From Proteles cristata cristata (taxonomy: Eukaryota; Chordata; Mammalia; Carnivora; Hyaenidae): a DNA stretch of 64,000 nucleotides. The position numbers and the translations under genes were made by a program. The notes beneath the pieces are model-generated. The model worked only from the letters and a program-made list of their open reading frames with translations. It ran no database searches and was not told the DNA's origin. Location: contig JAESUZ010003505.1 in the NCBI GenBank assembly GCA_017311185.1, forward strand, positions 1,054,001 through 1,118,000. The letters are read 5' to 3'. Of this stretch, positions 23,993 to 36,249 are shown one piece after another. The number at the start of each line of letters is the position of its first letter. Positions within the stretch are counted from its first letter, which is position 1.

Positions 23993-24290
23993 AAATGTTA
24001 TTTTTTTTTATTTTTATTTTTTTTTAATTTTTTTTTAATGTTTTATTTATTTCTAGGAGAGAGAGAGACAGCGTGAGCAGGGGAGGGTCAGAGAGAGAGG
24101 GAGAAACAGACTCTGAAACAGGCTCCGGCGGGAGGGTCAGAGAGAGAGGGAGAAACAGACTCTGAAACAGGCTCCAGGCTCTGAGCTGGCAGTCAGCACA
24201 GAGCCCGATGCGGGGCTCGAACCCACGAACCGCGAGATCGTGACCTAAGCGAAAGTCGGACGCTTAACCAACTAAGCCACCCAGGCGCCC
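23993..24290 (-). mobile_element. CAN-SINE in L2 with internal 46-bp duplication
   Basis: Antisense, near consensus. CTTACCTTCATGTTTA is repeated exactly at 23977-23992 and 24291-24306. Inside, bases 24081-24126 are repeated exactly at 24130-24175 (offset 49), making it longer than its relatives. T-rich tail complement at 24001-24037. Confidence 0.97.
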
Positions 24291-24650
24291 CTTACCTTCA
24301 TGTTTATGGCTATATGTGTAACGTCTGGTAAACAGTAGATGCTCAAAGTATTTTTTGAGTGCAACCCTCCAAAAGTTTTCTCACGTAATATCTATTTTAG
24401 AGTAGCTTATGTATTATCTACTTAATGATACCTATTCAATATTGTTTATGGGGAACTTCAGAATCACTGTCATACTGCTCCTGGTGCTTTCTCCCCTCCC
24501 CCACTGCAGCCCCTTTTATTGAAACCCAAAAAGCTGTTTGCCAGGAGCTCTTCTAGTATCAGAGCCTATAAAAGTTAGGAAAATAGTCTAGACCCCTGCT
24601 CTATAGTTCACAGCCTTTTGTTTGTTTGCTTTTATCCTGCACATTTTCTT

Positions 24651-24873
24651 TTTATTTTTTTTTTTATAATCTTTATTTGTATTTTTGAGAGAAAAAGAAA
24701 CAGAGTGTGAGCAGGGGAGGAACAGAGAGAGGTGGACACAAAATCTGAAACAGGCTCCAGGCTCTAAGCTATCAGCACAGAGCCTGATGCGGGACTCAAA
24801 CTCAACGAACCGTGAGATCATGACCTCAGCTGTCCATTGGACTCCTAACCAATTATACTACCCAGGCACCCCA
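24651..24873 (-). mobile_element. CAN-SINE, antisense
   Basis: Flanks ATCCTGCACATTTTCTT (24634-24650) and ATCATACACATTGTCTT (24874-24890) give an imperfect 17-bp target duplication. Moderate divergence. Confidence 0.93.
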
Positions 24874-24890
24874 ATCATACACATTGTCTT

Positions 24891-27651
24891 ATGATTTTTA
24901 GCAAGCTTCAGGTGTGTATCTAGTTATCTCATAAAGACTGATGTGTCTGGATAAATACAAATAATAATTCTTTTATTAAGCATTACATATCCAAATGACT
25001 CTAACAATGATTTTATCTTACAATAATGAACTTATATTTTATTTGGTGAAACATATCATATTACGGTGTAAGTATGCATTTGTGTAATTGGGGTCAAAAC
25101 CTTTTAAATCACTCATAGCTAAAGAAAACTTCTCAAAATGTAAGTCACTAAGTAGGAAAGACTTGAATGACATTTTACCTTGTCTCACTATTTATTTCTA
25201 AGACCTAAACATGAAGAATTTATTAGTGGAGCTTGGGGTTTTCATCAGCATGGTTTATTGACAACATAAGCCTATGAATTCTTTACATTTTTATTAGGTA
25301 TAATGTTTTACTATGAATATACAGGACATATCTTAGTTTTCGAGTTTAGTACCACGTTATAAGCATTGTAATTGAAAATTCCATGTTAAGAGAATCTTTT
25401 TCAGTCAACAATAATTATAATTATTTGTGATACATTAAATAATGTATAATTATTTGTGAAATTGTGAGCCAATAGATTGTCCATTGAGTATGTGAAATAG
25501 TCATAGAGGAATTCCAGGTGGCATTCCATCTTTAGAATCTCCACCACAACCCACTAGAAGTGGCCTATCTTTCTATACCTTGAGCCTTTCTGTCTACGTG
25601 AATCAAATTCCCAGTGACACATACAGTTGTTCATTTTATTTCTACACAACAAATGTGGAATATATATCATGGCTTGCCCTACTTTGGGAGGTGCCTGTCC
25701 ATTACTGGATTTCTGTAACTCTAAAAAAATATATTTTTCATATTTGGATTGAAACTGCCTTCCCATATCTTATGTTGATTGTGTGATTGTGACGCCTATT
25801 TTCATGTTATTATAATCATATCCTCTCTTGGCCTCTCGTTTTATATTTTGAAAGCAGAGTCAAAGATCAAATAATTAGAAGTATCTCTGAGCAAACATTA
25901 TCTCTGTAAAAATCTGAAATAAGAAAGATTCTTAGATAAAAAATATTTTTTTAAAATATTCCATTTGAGAGAAATATCCTACCAGGAATTCAGAAAATAT
26001 ATTTATCCTCTGAAAACTTAAACATGCTAACGTGTAACCGTGAGATGACATAAACATTCACATGGAAATTAATGCATTGATTTGGAAAACCCCAAACAAG
26101 AAAATATAAAAATTAATTAGATCTGCACTAATTTTTTTCCTATTGTTTTACACACATATCTTATTTTGCCCATGCCAGGAAATTTAATATAGTAAATGTA
26201 ATGTTTTAATGTTAGAGTCTGGGGGCTAAGAAACCTGAATTACTCCTCTAAAGATTCTTTTCATGTTGACAGCACAGTGCTACCCCACACTAAAGAAATG
26301 AAGAGCCTTTTACGATAATTAATGTAATTAATTTTTAAAGCATTAAAGATTTAAACTGACTCATGAAAAAAACACAAGAAATGTATTTTCTTATTCCACA
26401 GTTAAGACCTGCCTTTCTATATTTCTTGATGTGAAATTTAGAACCGTTAGATTGACTTTTTAATTACCTCTCCAATGACCACTGATGTGGCTGACCTTGA
26501 TGGTAATATTAATTACTTGATCTAATATCTTGCAGGTGCATATTATTAAGGAAGATATCACCATGCATTACTTTACCCATGCCAAGGCAAAAATCTTATC
26601 TTACTGTGATATTAAAATGTAAATTTTGCCGTTTTAAAGTTTGAGTATAAGAAAAAATTAGCAATAAATAGCATTTTGGACACTCACAAAATATGCACAA
26701 ACAGTGTGCCTGTTATTTTTCTGGAGTGTCCTACCGCAAACAGCATGGCGAATAGCTATCTATTTACCATTTCAAGGCATTTTTGTAATTGTCGTACATG
26801 GATGTTATTGAGAATTGTCTTTGAGCAGGCTTTAGATCGAGGGAAAATTTGTGTTCACTAAATCATGAGGGGAGATTCTAGAGAAAGGGGAATGTGAGTC
26901 AGAAAGAAATGTTCAAAAAGGGAACAGAGAGACTTATTTCCAACTTTAAAAATAATAACTAAAAGATATGGAACTTTGAGATCAAGATTTTTAGAAATAT
27001 AAGGTGAAGATAAATTTACTCATGTGAAAGATCTATATTAGTGTGCAATTACAAGAAAAATTGAGTAATAAATGAAAGAAAACGGAATAGTCCAAGTGTT
27101 TATGCAGTTGATATGGGGTAACTTTCTTGGTGAAATATAAAATATACTGAAATTCATTGGGGGATATTTTCAAATAATATGCTTCCCCAAGAGCAGTAAC
27201 AGGCTGATTTTTTCAGTATATAAGGATACTTAAATCTACTATGAGTCAGATTGTTCCCAGGGCAGAGGAGGGGGGTGGTGGTGGGAAGTAACAGATCCAA
27301 AGAGATCACATCACAATGATTCAAAGTTTCATAACCATGTTTCAGGGTCCTAGTAGGAACCACCTGGTCAGTTTGGATTGGAGATTGAAGGATTTATTCC
27401 AATCTTCTTTTAGACTTATCTAAACATTACACAAAAGGACATTCATGGTGACACATCTGAGGCCAGTGTCTTTCATTCCCCCTAAACACCTTGAAGAGTG
27501 TGACTCTAACTTCTTGAATCATTCCTAGTATAGTGATGAGACCAGAGATTTTTTTTCCCCTATTCATCGCGGCCACAAACTCAGCAATAGTGCTCTCTGC
27601 CCATAAGGAGAGGTAGCTGAGTATCAGAGAGATTGCTTTCCAGAAACTGAT
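24891..27651. other. Unique AT-rich sequence, no gene seen
   Basis: 2.8 kb without SINEs, recognisable genes or clear old repeats. Several TAATTA and ATTAAT motifs occur around 26100-26550, as is common in conserved non-coding DNA; conservation cannot be judged here. Confidence 0.5.
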
Positions 27652-27666
27652 ACCCACGGGTTTCTT

Positions 27667-27692
27667 GTGCTTGCTTTGATAGCACATATACT
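27667..27692 (+). pseudogene. RNU6: U6 snRNA 5' fragment, tailless retropseudogene
   Basis: Twenty-two of 26 bases match the first 26 nucleotides of mammalian U6 snRNA, including the run AGCACATATACT. All four mismatches are transitions, two at former CpG sites. The rest of U6 is absent and there is no A tail. Direct repeats ACCCACGGGTTTCTTG (27652-27667) and ACTCATGGGTTTCTTG (27690-27705) flank it, with two transitions between them. This fits a 3'-truncated, tailless retroposed copy. It is non-functional. Confidence 0.6.
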
Positions 27693-27705
27693 CATGGGTT
27701 TCTTG

Positions 27706-28479
27706 CTGTAGAGGACTCCACAGCCTGTCTTGTTTTCCAAGAAAATCTTCCTCAGAGCCCTATGTCCCAGCTGGGTGCCTTCAGCATCTAATCATTTCAA
27801 ATATTTTCTCTATTAATAGCTCTAAAAAGTCATCTGTTGGAGTAGGGCACTTTTAAAGGCCTATTGTCTACTAAAGCAGTAGCACATAGATAAAGAAAAA
27901 TGTTCAAGATTTACTAAAACATTCTGAATTCTATTCCCTGTAATGTTAAGTGGCAGAAATAGTAGCTCACCTGAGACTACAGAGTGGAAGAGGGGTGTCT
28001 GGAAAAGTAATGCACAAGGTCTTGAGTCAAAGGTGTTTTTAAATGGGTGATATATTTAGTTCCACATGTTGTGATCCTATATTCTTGTCTCCTGGACTGG
28101 GATCCTATAATCCTCTCAGGACTACCAACTCATGGCTGCCTCCAAATAATGAAGTACCTAGAGAACAAAATTAATCCAACAATCAGGAGCTAAACTAGAT
28201 GGCAAATACATGTAGGTCAATGAAAACATCAATATTAATTGACATAAAATTAGAGGACAATTCAGAAACAGAGGACTTTGAGCTGAGGAAAGAGGAGAGC
28301 AGACAAAAGGAAGGTTCTAGAAACACGTGTGAAAACTCTGAGGAAATGAACCAGGGTATAAATGAAATAAAACAAAGGTGTTTAGGTGTAATGAAGTAAC
28401 CATAAAGAGAAGTGTCTTAATTTTAAAAAAGCAACACAATGTAACCAATATTTAAGAAATCATAGTTTGACAGTGGTGA
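27706..28479. other. Unique sequence, no gene seen
   Basis: A 66-codon open frame at 28199-28399 is rich in E, K and S; no domain is recognisable and it is best taken as chance. Confidence 0.5.
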
Positions 28480-28915
28480 AGGATTTATTTACTCAACAAA
28501 TATTTTAATGCAAATTATATGCCAAGCAGCCTGTTTTGAGCACTGACAGTTCAGATATGAAGAAGCAGACACCATATCCCTCCATCACAAAGTCCCAGAA
28601 TCTAACATTGTGGGTTGGATATAATAAACACAATATTTTGGGGTGGCACCTACCTAGTCTGGGAGATAGGATTAGAACATACTTCTAGGAGATATAGTAA
28701 TTTTGCTTTGAAACTGGAAAGATGGAATTAGCCGAGGAAGGTAGGTGACATGGACAGGAGGTTTGGTGGGAAGTGTTTGAGATAGAAGAGTGAGCATCTG
28801 CTAATGTTCCAAAGAGAAAGGGAAATGAGATGGGAAGATAGGCTAGGATGTTGTTGGTGCAGTTATCGAAGCACGGGCTAATAATAGTCTAGGTCAAATT
28901 GGTAGCAATAATAGG
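28480..28915 (-). mobile_element. L2 LINE 3' end, antisense
   Basis: TTTACTCAACAAATATTTTA, ATATGCCAAGCAGCCTG, GATAGAAGAGTGAGCATCTG and GATGTTGTTGGTGCAGTTAT follow the L2 reverse complement from its 3' terminus inward. Confidence 0.65.
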
Positions 28916-29000
28916 GATTTTTTTTATAATAACAAGTTACAAATGTTTATTCAGAGAGTTCCAATATTAAAATGTTGCAGTTAAAAATTAAATCATTCTC

Positions 29001-29210
29001 TGAGCACCTGGGTGGCTCAGTCGATTAAGCACCAGACTGTGGCTCGGGTCAAGATCTCATGGTTCATGGGTATGGGCCCTGTGTTGGGCTCTGTGCTGAC
29101 AGCTAGCTCAGAGCCTGGAGCCTGCTTCGGATTCTGTGTCTCCCTCTCTCTCTGTCCCTCCCCTACTCACACTCTGTCTCTATCTCAAAAATAAATAAAC
29201 ATAATTTTTT
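29001..29210 (+). mobile_element. CAN-SINE, full length
   Basis: TGAGCACCTGGGTGGCTCAG head to AAATAAATAAACATAATTTT tail. Flanks TTAAAAATTAAATCATTCTC and TTAGTTTAAATTATTTTCC are a probable degraded target duplication. Confidence 0.93.
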
Positions 29211-29725
29211 TAGTTTAAATTATTTTCCATGATTTTGTTACACAAATATGCCAAGGAAATACATGCCAAATGCCTTGCCTTCTGCCTTTATTTTCATATA
29301 CACATCAGGATGAATTGGGGATTATAAAATATTTACTTGCCATCTTGGAGATAAATGAAAAATGTTATATTTTAATAATTTATATTTCTTTAGGATGTTA
29401 CTTAGCAGAGTTGGGAAGTTCATTTAAGTTTTTCTGTATGTTTTATCTCTTAGGTAATTACTAAAATCAATTATTTCAGTTTTGTTTTACTTTGCTTCTC
29501 TTTCTAAGGAGAAACATTTCTTATTTCCATAGAGCAAATACAATGGAGGTAAATGGACCCTTTAGAATCCTAATCTGAATACTCTGAGTGAAATCTCCCC
29601 CATTTTATTTATACCTTTTTTTATCTGCGTGTCGACTGACTACAGCCTAAATCTGGAAAAAGATTAGCTCATGATTTTTTTTAAGTTCATTTATAGACTT
29701 TTACTGCAGTGAATTCAAAAACAAA

Positions 29726-29907
29726 GAAGTTAATTTTAAAAGCTCATTTTATTGAGTTAACAGTGAATTAAGAAACCAATGAAATTAATTTTAGAGCCAT
29801 TTAATTTAGTTCAGAAAAGAGTGAGACTCTTTTATTAACTTAATTATTTTGGAATTCACTGTTTTAAAGTCCAATAAATGTTATGTATTTTATTTCCAAT
29901 TAACTTC
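29726..29907. repeat. Imperfect palindrome, about 180 bp
   Basis: Three nested complementary pairs: GAAGTTAATT (29726-29735) with AATTAACTTC (29898-29907), AACAGTGAATT (29759-29769) with AATTCACTGTT (29853-29863), and AAAAGAGT (29815-29822) with ACTCTTTT (29826-29833) around a GAG loop. CATTTTATTG and CAATAAATG also pair. It may be a small inverted-repeat DNA transposon or a structured regulatory element; I do not recognise a family. Confidence 0.65.
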
Positions 29908-30597
29908 ATTGTGCTCTGCGTCATGTTTGCTTTCTCCATGTGGCTTAATCTCACCTCTCATGTTGCACATCGGCTGACCCATTTACAAATGGGCTGTTCT
30001 TAGTATTAGGCCATTAGATATAAGTATATTACATCTGTAAAAACTTGGCGTGTTGGTGATTATTATTTTAATTCCTAGAATTGACTTGTACAGCCGAAGG
30101 GTAGCAAGCCAACAATTCTAACTGTGTCTATTTCCAACTATGTATGCTGTTGTATGGTTGTTTTCTGTAAGATTCTACCTGTCCCGTTTTCCAAGGTGGA
30201 GGAATTATTAAAAAGAAAAAAAGAGCATTTGGATTGTACAAGAAGGTAATATCTCAATAAAGCTCCAGGGATTTTTTTTTCCCACCTTATTTTACAAAAT
30301 AATAATCTAAAAAAATAAAATAATGTTATCTGTTTTTTAAAAAGTTTGTTTTACTTTTACTTTCAGTTGCATGGAATCCAGAGGGGAGTTTCTTTCTCCC
30401 TTGACTTGTGGAGAAATATTGTAGTAGGTTAAATGAAACTGCTACGTGCCTCAGAATGTGGAAGGCTTCAGGTCTACATTTCCCCACCTCCCTTGCTTAA
30501 TCCGTCATATGAAGTTGAGGAAACAAAATTCTGTACACTATGTCCGGTGAGAAGAGTAACCTGTTAGCTGACATTTATTCAAGGATAAACCCCCAAA

Positions 30598-30646
30598 CTC
30601 CTCCTCCTCCTCCTTCTTCATCCTCCTCTTCTTCCTCTTCCTCTTT
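30598..30646. repeat. (CTC/CTT)n polypyrimidine tract
   Basis: 49 bases of CTC and CTT trinucleotides. Confidence 0.95.
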
Positions 30647-33600
30647 GAGTTGTGTTGTTTGGAGTGAGCAGTCTTCTGAAAAAACTTAGCATCTTTTATC
30701 TGTGAATTTTACTTCTGGGTAAAATGAACAAATGCAATCAGAAGAGTCCTATCCCTCTGGTTGAGGCTGAAAGTGGTGTTTTTAGACAGGAAGACTGTCC
30801 AGCACTGCAGCCAAGTAAAACTTTTCCACTAATTGGCTGACATTCAGAGCTTCAGGATCAGCAGCTGTTGAAGCAAATTTAGTATGAATATAAGGCAGAT
30901 TTTTCATTTATTTCAATTAATTACCACACACATCAAAATCCCTTCTAAAAAATTCTCAGGTGAATACCTGTAAGAAAATAAATAATGCTTAGGTGTGCAT
31001 AGACTTTACTGATTCTCTCATGCTTTCTTTATGCAGTCAACTTATTTTTATTCATGTAGAAACTTGCTTGACCTTTTGTAGAATTATAGAAATAACATAT
31101 ATATACATTGAAAACAATTTCAATCTGATTCCAAGAAGAAAATGCTAATGATAGAATATGTGTATTGTAGAGCATATGGCGTGTGTGGGTAATTGTATGT
31201 ATTTCGTATATATGTTTCTGCATGTGGAAATAATACTACTATAAAACAATGGAAAATTGTCATTGCTGCACGCTTATAATAGCTATAAAGTATACTACAT
31301 GCATTTTGCAATATCTGTGCACTTACAAAAAATTCTTTATCTGGAAATAATGTAATTCTGTATGATACAGTGCTCTAATTAGAAAAGTGCTTTATTGGAC
31401 AGAAAAGTAAATAGGACACCCCAACCTACATATTGTAATTGGTTAGTATAGAATGTGTAATGTGTATGACACATGCCTAAAATATATGTGCTTATTAATT
31501 TTACTATAACATTTTTCTTATATATGAATTGAAGGTAGTCATTTATTGTTTGCAGAACAACTGTTTTGAAAGAATAGGAGAGGGACTTTTTTACGCACTA
31601 AAATATTATGCGTGTATATTTTAGCTTTAAAAATGTAAGTACCTTGTTATTGCAATTAGGTCATTATTTACTGCGGCAATTCTGAAATCAGAATACTTGT
31701 CATGTTTTAGATCAATCCACTCCTGTGGAATAAATATTTACAAAGTGGATTTTGATTATGAAGAAACAGAAATGGGCTCCCTGATTTATGTAATAAAACA
31801 CCAATGCTAAGTAGATGTATTATCACTTATTTTAGGCAAAGAGAAATTGAATGCTCAAAATTTACCCGTGCAGTCCTGAAAGTCTTTGTTCTTTGCTTGA
31901 AGTCCAGAAAAAGCAAAGTTACTGTAGCAAGAGAACAAATTAGAAAATTGAGGATTAACTTCCCCCAAAACTATTCCTCCATAAAACTTTTGACTACAAG
32001 CCCATTAATATATAAATATATATACATATATATTAGTTTTAATATAATTATGCAGCATTTTAGACATACAAAAAAAGTACAGTGATACATGTATGTCTAC
32101 CATTCTGCTTAAAAATGGTTCAGTTCTCTTATGAGCCCTTCACGTCACTTCCTCTATCCATTACTGGACTGAATTAGGTATTATAACAGTACACGTTTTA
32201 AATAACTAAATTCAGTTTTCCTTGAAAAGAATCAACTGATTACATAAATTAGCTCATAGCAATCTAGATATCTCCAGATACACTACAGTGAACCATTTTA
32301 GCTTCAGAATGTTTTGCTTATATTCCTCCGGCTCAAGCAAAATGAAACAAAATCCGGCCTTTGGCAAATTTTATTTGTTTGTTTGTTTGTCTGTTTTTTT
32401 GAGAAGGGATGGGAGCACCATCTCAGGGGTTGCCTGAATTACCTAGGAATATGCTTTCAGTTTCCTCCTACCTTTAGTCTTCACAGGGGGGTCTTGGGAG
32501 GGTAGTTCCTTGAAACAGTGTTTAGCTAATGACTCAAGAGGACTACTCACTACCTTGAAGGAGCACCTCAAAGACAGATGCTAAATGGACTTTTGTCAGG
32601 TTCTACTAGGATTGCCATCGGCACCGCACCACACTGGAATACAATGAATTCCAATCAACAAAGGAGCATGCTGTTTATGGATAGTACCAAATCAACTCCC
32701 CCTCCCCGTTAGAACTTAGAGGCAGTATATCATAGGAGGGTAAGTACTTCTGGAAGTCTATCATGCCTCCCCCCGACCACCCCGGCCCAGAGGAGTATGT
32801 AAGAATTACACGATTCAGGTTTTACCCCTTTTAAAATGTGGTTACACGTGTGCAGTGCAGTTGCTGTACTTGATTAATCTTCACCGTGATTTCATAGCGT
32901 ACATTGCCTGTATCAATAATTTGTATTATATTAAGCAAATCTATAAACAGAAATGTTTTTAGTGTGGGAGGTGGTGAGGAAACGAGCATCTGGCAACCAC
33001 ACCTTGATTCATTTTAGCCCCTAGAGTCGTGGTATGGTGCATTAATTTCTCAGTTTGTAATTTGCCAGCTGCATTTAATGGAACCAATTTTCATTACATC
33101 TGTTCTATGGTTCAAAGAGCTCTTTTAGTTGCCAAAGGGGGCCAGCTTCACACAGATTCTGAGAGGGGCTAACACACCGTTTCTTGAAGTATTAGATAAC
33201 CAAGGATTATTCCTAGTTTTATAGCAAACAAATTATTTTTATAGAGGCAAGTTTTATATTCATGACTTACCACTGGTAGATTTCAAATTAAAAGTATAGC
33301 ATGCCCTTTTCCCAGGAATTACATATTGATTTTCATGTCATTTCCTTCATAATGCCCACTGATCACCTGTCTTTGCAATCGGTGGTAGATTTATTGTTTA
33401 CTCGTTAAAGGAAACGTAATTATGCTTAAGTAAATCCTCTTTGTAAATTGAAGGTGGTTAGAAGATTAATATTTCTTGGGCAAACATGGAATTTATAAAT
33501 GGATTTTAAATTCTTATAGTAAGCATTATTTATGGACAAGAGAAGGTCATAGCTCTTCATAGTGTGGAGTGGGAACATTTTTAATAGTAGAAATGGTTTT

Positions 33601-35432
33601 TGCTTAGGCAACTTTACATTCTTGGTGTGTAATTTTAATCTCCATAAAAATATGTCACTGTTGTGTAATATCAAATGTAGGATTCCAGTTGAAAGCAACT
33701 TTCAATGCAAGGGGTTTTCTCATGGGCAGAAGAGAAATTTGAAATGTTCTGCAGTGCTTTGAAGTTCCGAACCTTCAGCTGGGAGAATTATAAAACATTA
33801 AACCTGAAAAGTTTCCACATGATGGTCATGAAATAGCATGCCTGTATGAAACTAACTGTGCTTCCCTTCCTCAGGCAATTTTTTTTCCTTTGTCAAGAGT
33901 TTCAAAAACACCATGCATCTCAGAATATCATCTGAGATTTATCCTTTGGAAATCATGAAAATGTATAACATAATTGTATTTCTAGATGACATATAATAAT
34001 CACAATTACATAGTAAGCTACACTGGGAGCCTCACCATAGCTGAAGAAGTCAAGTTTGTACCCAAATGAGAGAGGGCCTTGTATTTTTGCAACCAAACTC
34101 AAATGATCATTTTCCTATTTGCCTGAGAATAGAAACATGATCAGTTTGCTGCTGATTATATTCCTACGTTGTACTTATAATCTTACCTGACAGCTTCCTT
34201 CCCAGGCTCACCGATACTTCACTTAGGTCTCATTACCTAGTCCAGGTCACAGAGTGAGAGGCTGATGAAAATCCATCTCATGACTTGTAACTCCAAATAC
34301 CAGATACCACATCTCTAACTTATTCTATTATTCCCATCTTATCATTAGGTCTTAGTTTCAGGTGTTTATTTCTGGTCTTGGGAAATATAAGTATGGAGGT
34401 CAGAATAACTTACAACACAATAAATAATTTGGCAAAATGAGACTGTTTTTCTTCCACAAGGCTGAAAATAAAATGATGACAACTGCTGACATTAAAGACT
34501 GTTTACTGACACCCTCTCTGCCCAAAATCCAGCAAATCCAGCAAACATCTATAGAACTATATAAATCATAATAAAGACAAAGACTCTGATCCTTGGGAAG
34601 CCGGCTAAAAATAGGAAATTAGACATTAGATAGTATTTCAGTGGTAAACAGAGGCAATTTCTGACATTCTGTCTGATATCCAGTAGACACAGAGGTGTCC
34701 TGAAGTCAAAAGCATTCCTTCGTCTATAGAAGAATCTATATGTCTTATGTATGTTACTCTCTTGTTGAACAAATTCAAACAAATATAAACAACACAAACA
34801 TCCTACCCTGGAGGACTAGAATTTAAATATTTGAACATTTGTAGTACATCAATTTAGAAATAGGTATTGAAGATCTCTAGAGTTTTGATCCTGATCCGCA
34901 GAATATATGTCAATCGGTGATGAGATCCTTGCCCTTAAAGAGCTTATATCTATTTGGGAGAATGAAGAGGGCAAATCTCTGACTTGGTAAACATTACAGC
35001 AGAATTGTACCATTTCTATGAGGGCTAATAGAATAACTATTCATCTTTTTAAGGATCCCAAGCCTTATTTCATAAAACATATCTTCACAAAGGATCCCAA
35101 TAACTTAATAACAACTATAACTAAAAATTATCCTACATAGAGTTTAAAATCAGACCCCTAAAATTATTGCACATCATTTTTCTAAGATGCCTGTTTCTCA
35201 AATTCTGGCGTATTTTGAAATTTGTATTCATCTTACAAATGATGACATCATAATGCTATGTCTTGGTTTAGTTATTTTTCTCTTTCCCAATGATATATCT
35301 AAAATAATGGTGAATCTTAAAGTCAATGATAACTTAGACGTGATGAAATATAGCATATAATTTTTAAAAATATGCTCCAGTAACCTAAATGTGGTATCAA
35401 TTTCCAATTTTAATAAGTCTTTTTAAAATTCC

Positions 35433-35635
35433 AGGGTGCCTGGGTGACTCAGTCGGTTAAGCGTCCAGCTTCAGCTCAAGTCATGATCTCACCATTCGTG
35501 GGTTTGAGCCCCACATCAGGCTCTGTGCTGACAGCCAGCTCAGAGCCTGGAGCCTGTTTCAGATTCTTTGTTTCCCTCTCTCTCTGACCCTCCCCTGCTC
35601 ACATTCTCTCTCTCAGAAATAAATAAAATATTTAA
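35433..35635 (+). mobile_element. CAN-SINE, first of a three-copy run
   Basis: AGGGTGCCTGGGTGACTCAG head, consensus-like body, AAATAAATAAAATATTT tail that runs directly into the next SINE. Confidence 0.95.
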
Positions 35636-35645
35636 AAAATATTCA

Positions 35646-35861
35646 GGGGGCCCTGGGTGGCTCAGTCGGTTAAGCATCCAACTTCAGCTCAGGTCATGAT
35701 CTCATGGTTCGTGGGTTCGAGCCCGTATCAGGCTCTGTGCTGACAGCCAGCTCAGAGCTTGGAGTCTGCTTTAGATTCTGTGTTTCCCTCTCTCTCTGAC
35801 CCTCCCCTGCTCACGCTGTCTCTTTCTCTCTCAGAAATAAATAAAACATTAAAAAATAATA
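35646..35861 (+). mobile_element. CAN-SINE inserted at the tail of the previous copy
   Basis: Head at 35646 sits just past the A-rich tail of the SINE at 35433. AAATATTCA before it and AATATAATTCA after it suggest a target duplication formed within the older tail. Confidence 0.95.
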
Positions 35862-35933
35862 ATATAATTCAATCTGTCAGGTTAAAATATGAATACCAAA
35901 TTTTAGAAGATCACTGAATTAGAATGACTGCTT

Positions 35934-36146
35934 GGAGTGCCTCTGTGGCTCACTCGGTTAAGCATCTGACTTTGGCTGGAGTCATGATCTCACAGTTCAT
36001 GAGTTCAAGTCCCGTGTGGGGCTCTGTGCTGACAGTTCAGAGACTGGAGCCTGCTTCAGATTCTGTGTGTCTCTCTCTCCCTGCCCCTCCCCTATTTGTG
36101 CTGTATCTCTCTGTCAAAAATAAATGAACATTTAAAAAATGTCAAG
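35934..36146 (+). mobile_element. CAN-SINE, third of the run
   Basis: GGAGTGCCTCTGTGGCTCAC head, tail AAATAAATGAACATTTAAAA. Flanks AGAATGACTGCT and AAAATGACGGCT approximate a target duplication. Confidence 0.92.
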
Positions 36147-36249
36147 AAAATGACGGCTCATGTTAACCACTCTACAGATGTTATTTAACTTAATTTAAAA
36201 AAACAATGTTTTTTTAACAATGTTTTGATGATAACAAATGTTATCATCA

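Larger units (their letters stand above)
22995..24360 (+). mobile_element. L2 LINE 3' part, sense, split by two SINEs
   Basis: Pieces at 22995-23259, 23478-23992 and 24291-24360 follow the L2 consensus in order: AAATCTTTGGAGCTATCC, CTACAGTCTGTTCAACTGC, GTAAAAGCCAAGCCCTTCC, GTTCCCTTAACCCAGAATG, AGTCCCTCTGGGACAGAAAT, and a terminal GGTAAACAGTAGATGCTCAA. These match the end of the reverse transcriptase region and the 3' UTR. The reading frame is destroyed. Frames here (72-113 codons) are relics or chance. Confidence 0.85.
29211..35432. other. SINE-free AT-rich 6.2 kb, no gene seen
   Basis: No CAN-SINE in 6.2 kb, against about one per 1.9 kb overall. It contains the imperfect palindrome at 29726-29907 and a CTC tract at 30598-30646. 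A trace of MIR may lie near 34232-34320 and L1 near 32070-32140. The frames present (60-93 codons) carry no domain. It could be conserved non-coding DNA. Confidence 0.5.

Noticed and set aside
29012..29194. Repeated frames beginning MAQSVKHLT or MAQSIKH at several loci
   Set aside because: All are translations of the CAN-SINE head; they recur only because the SINE recurs.
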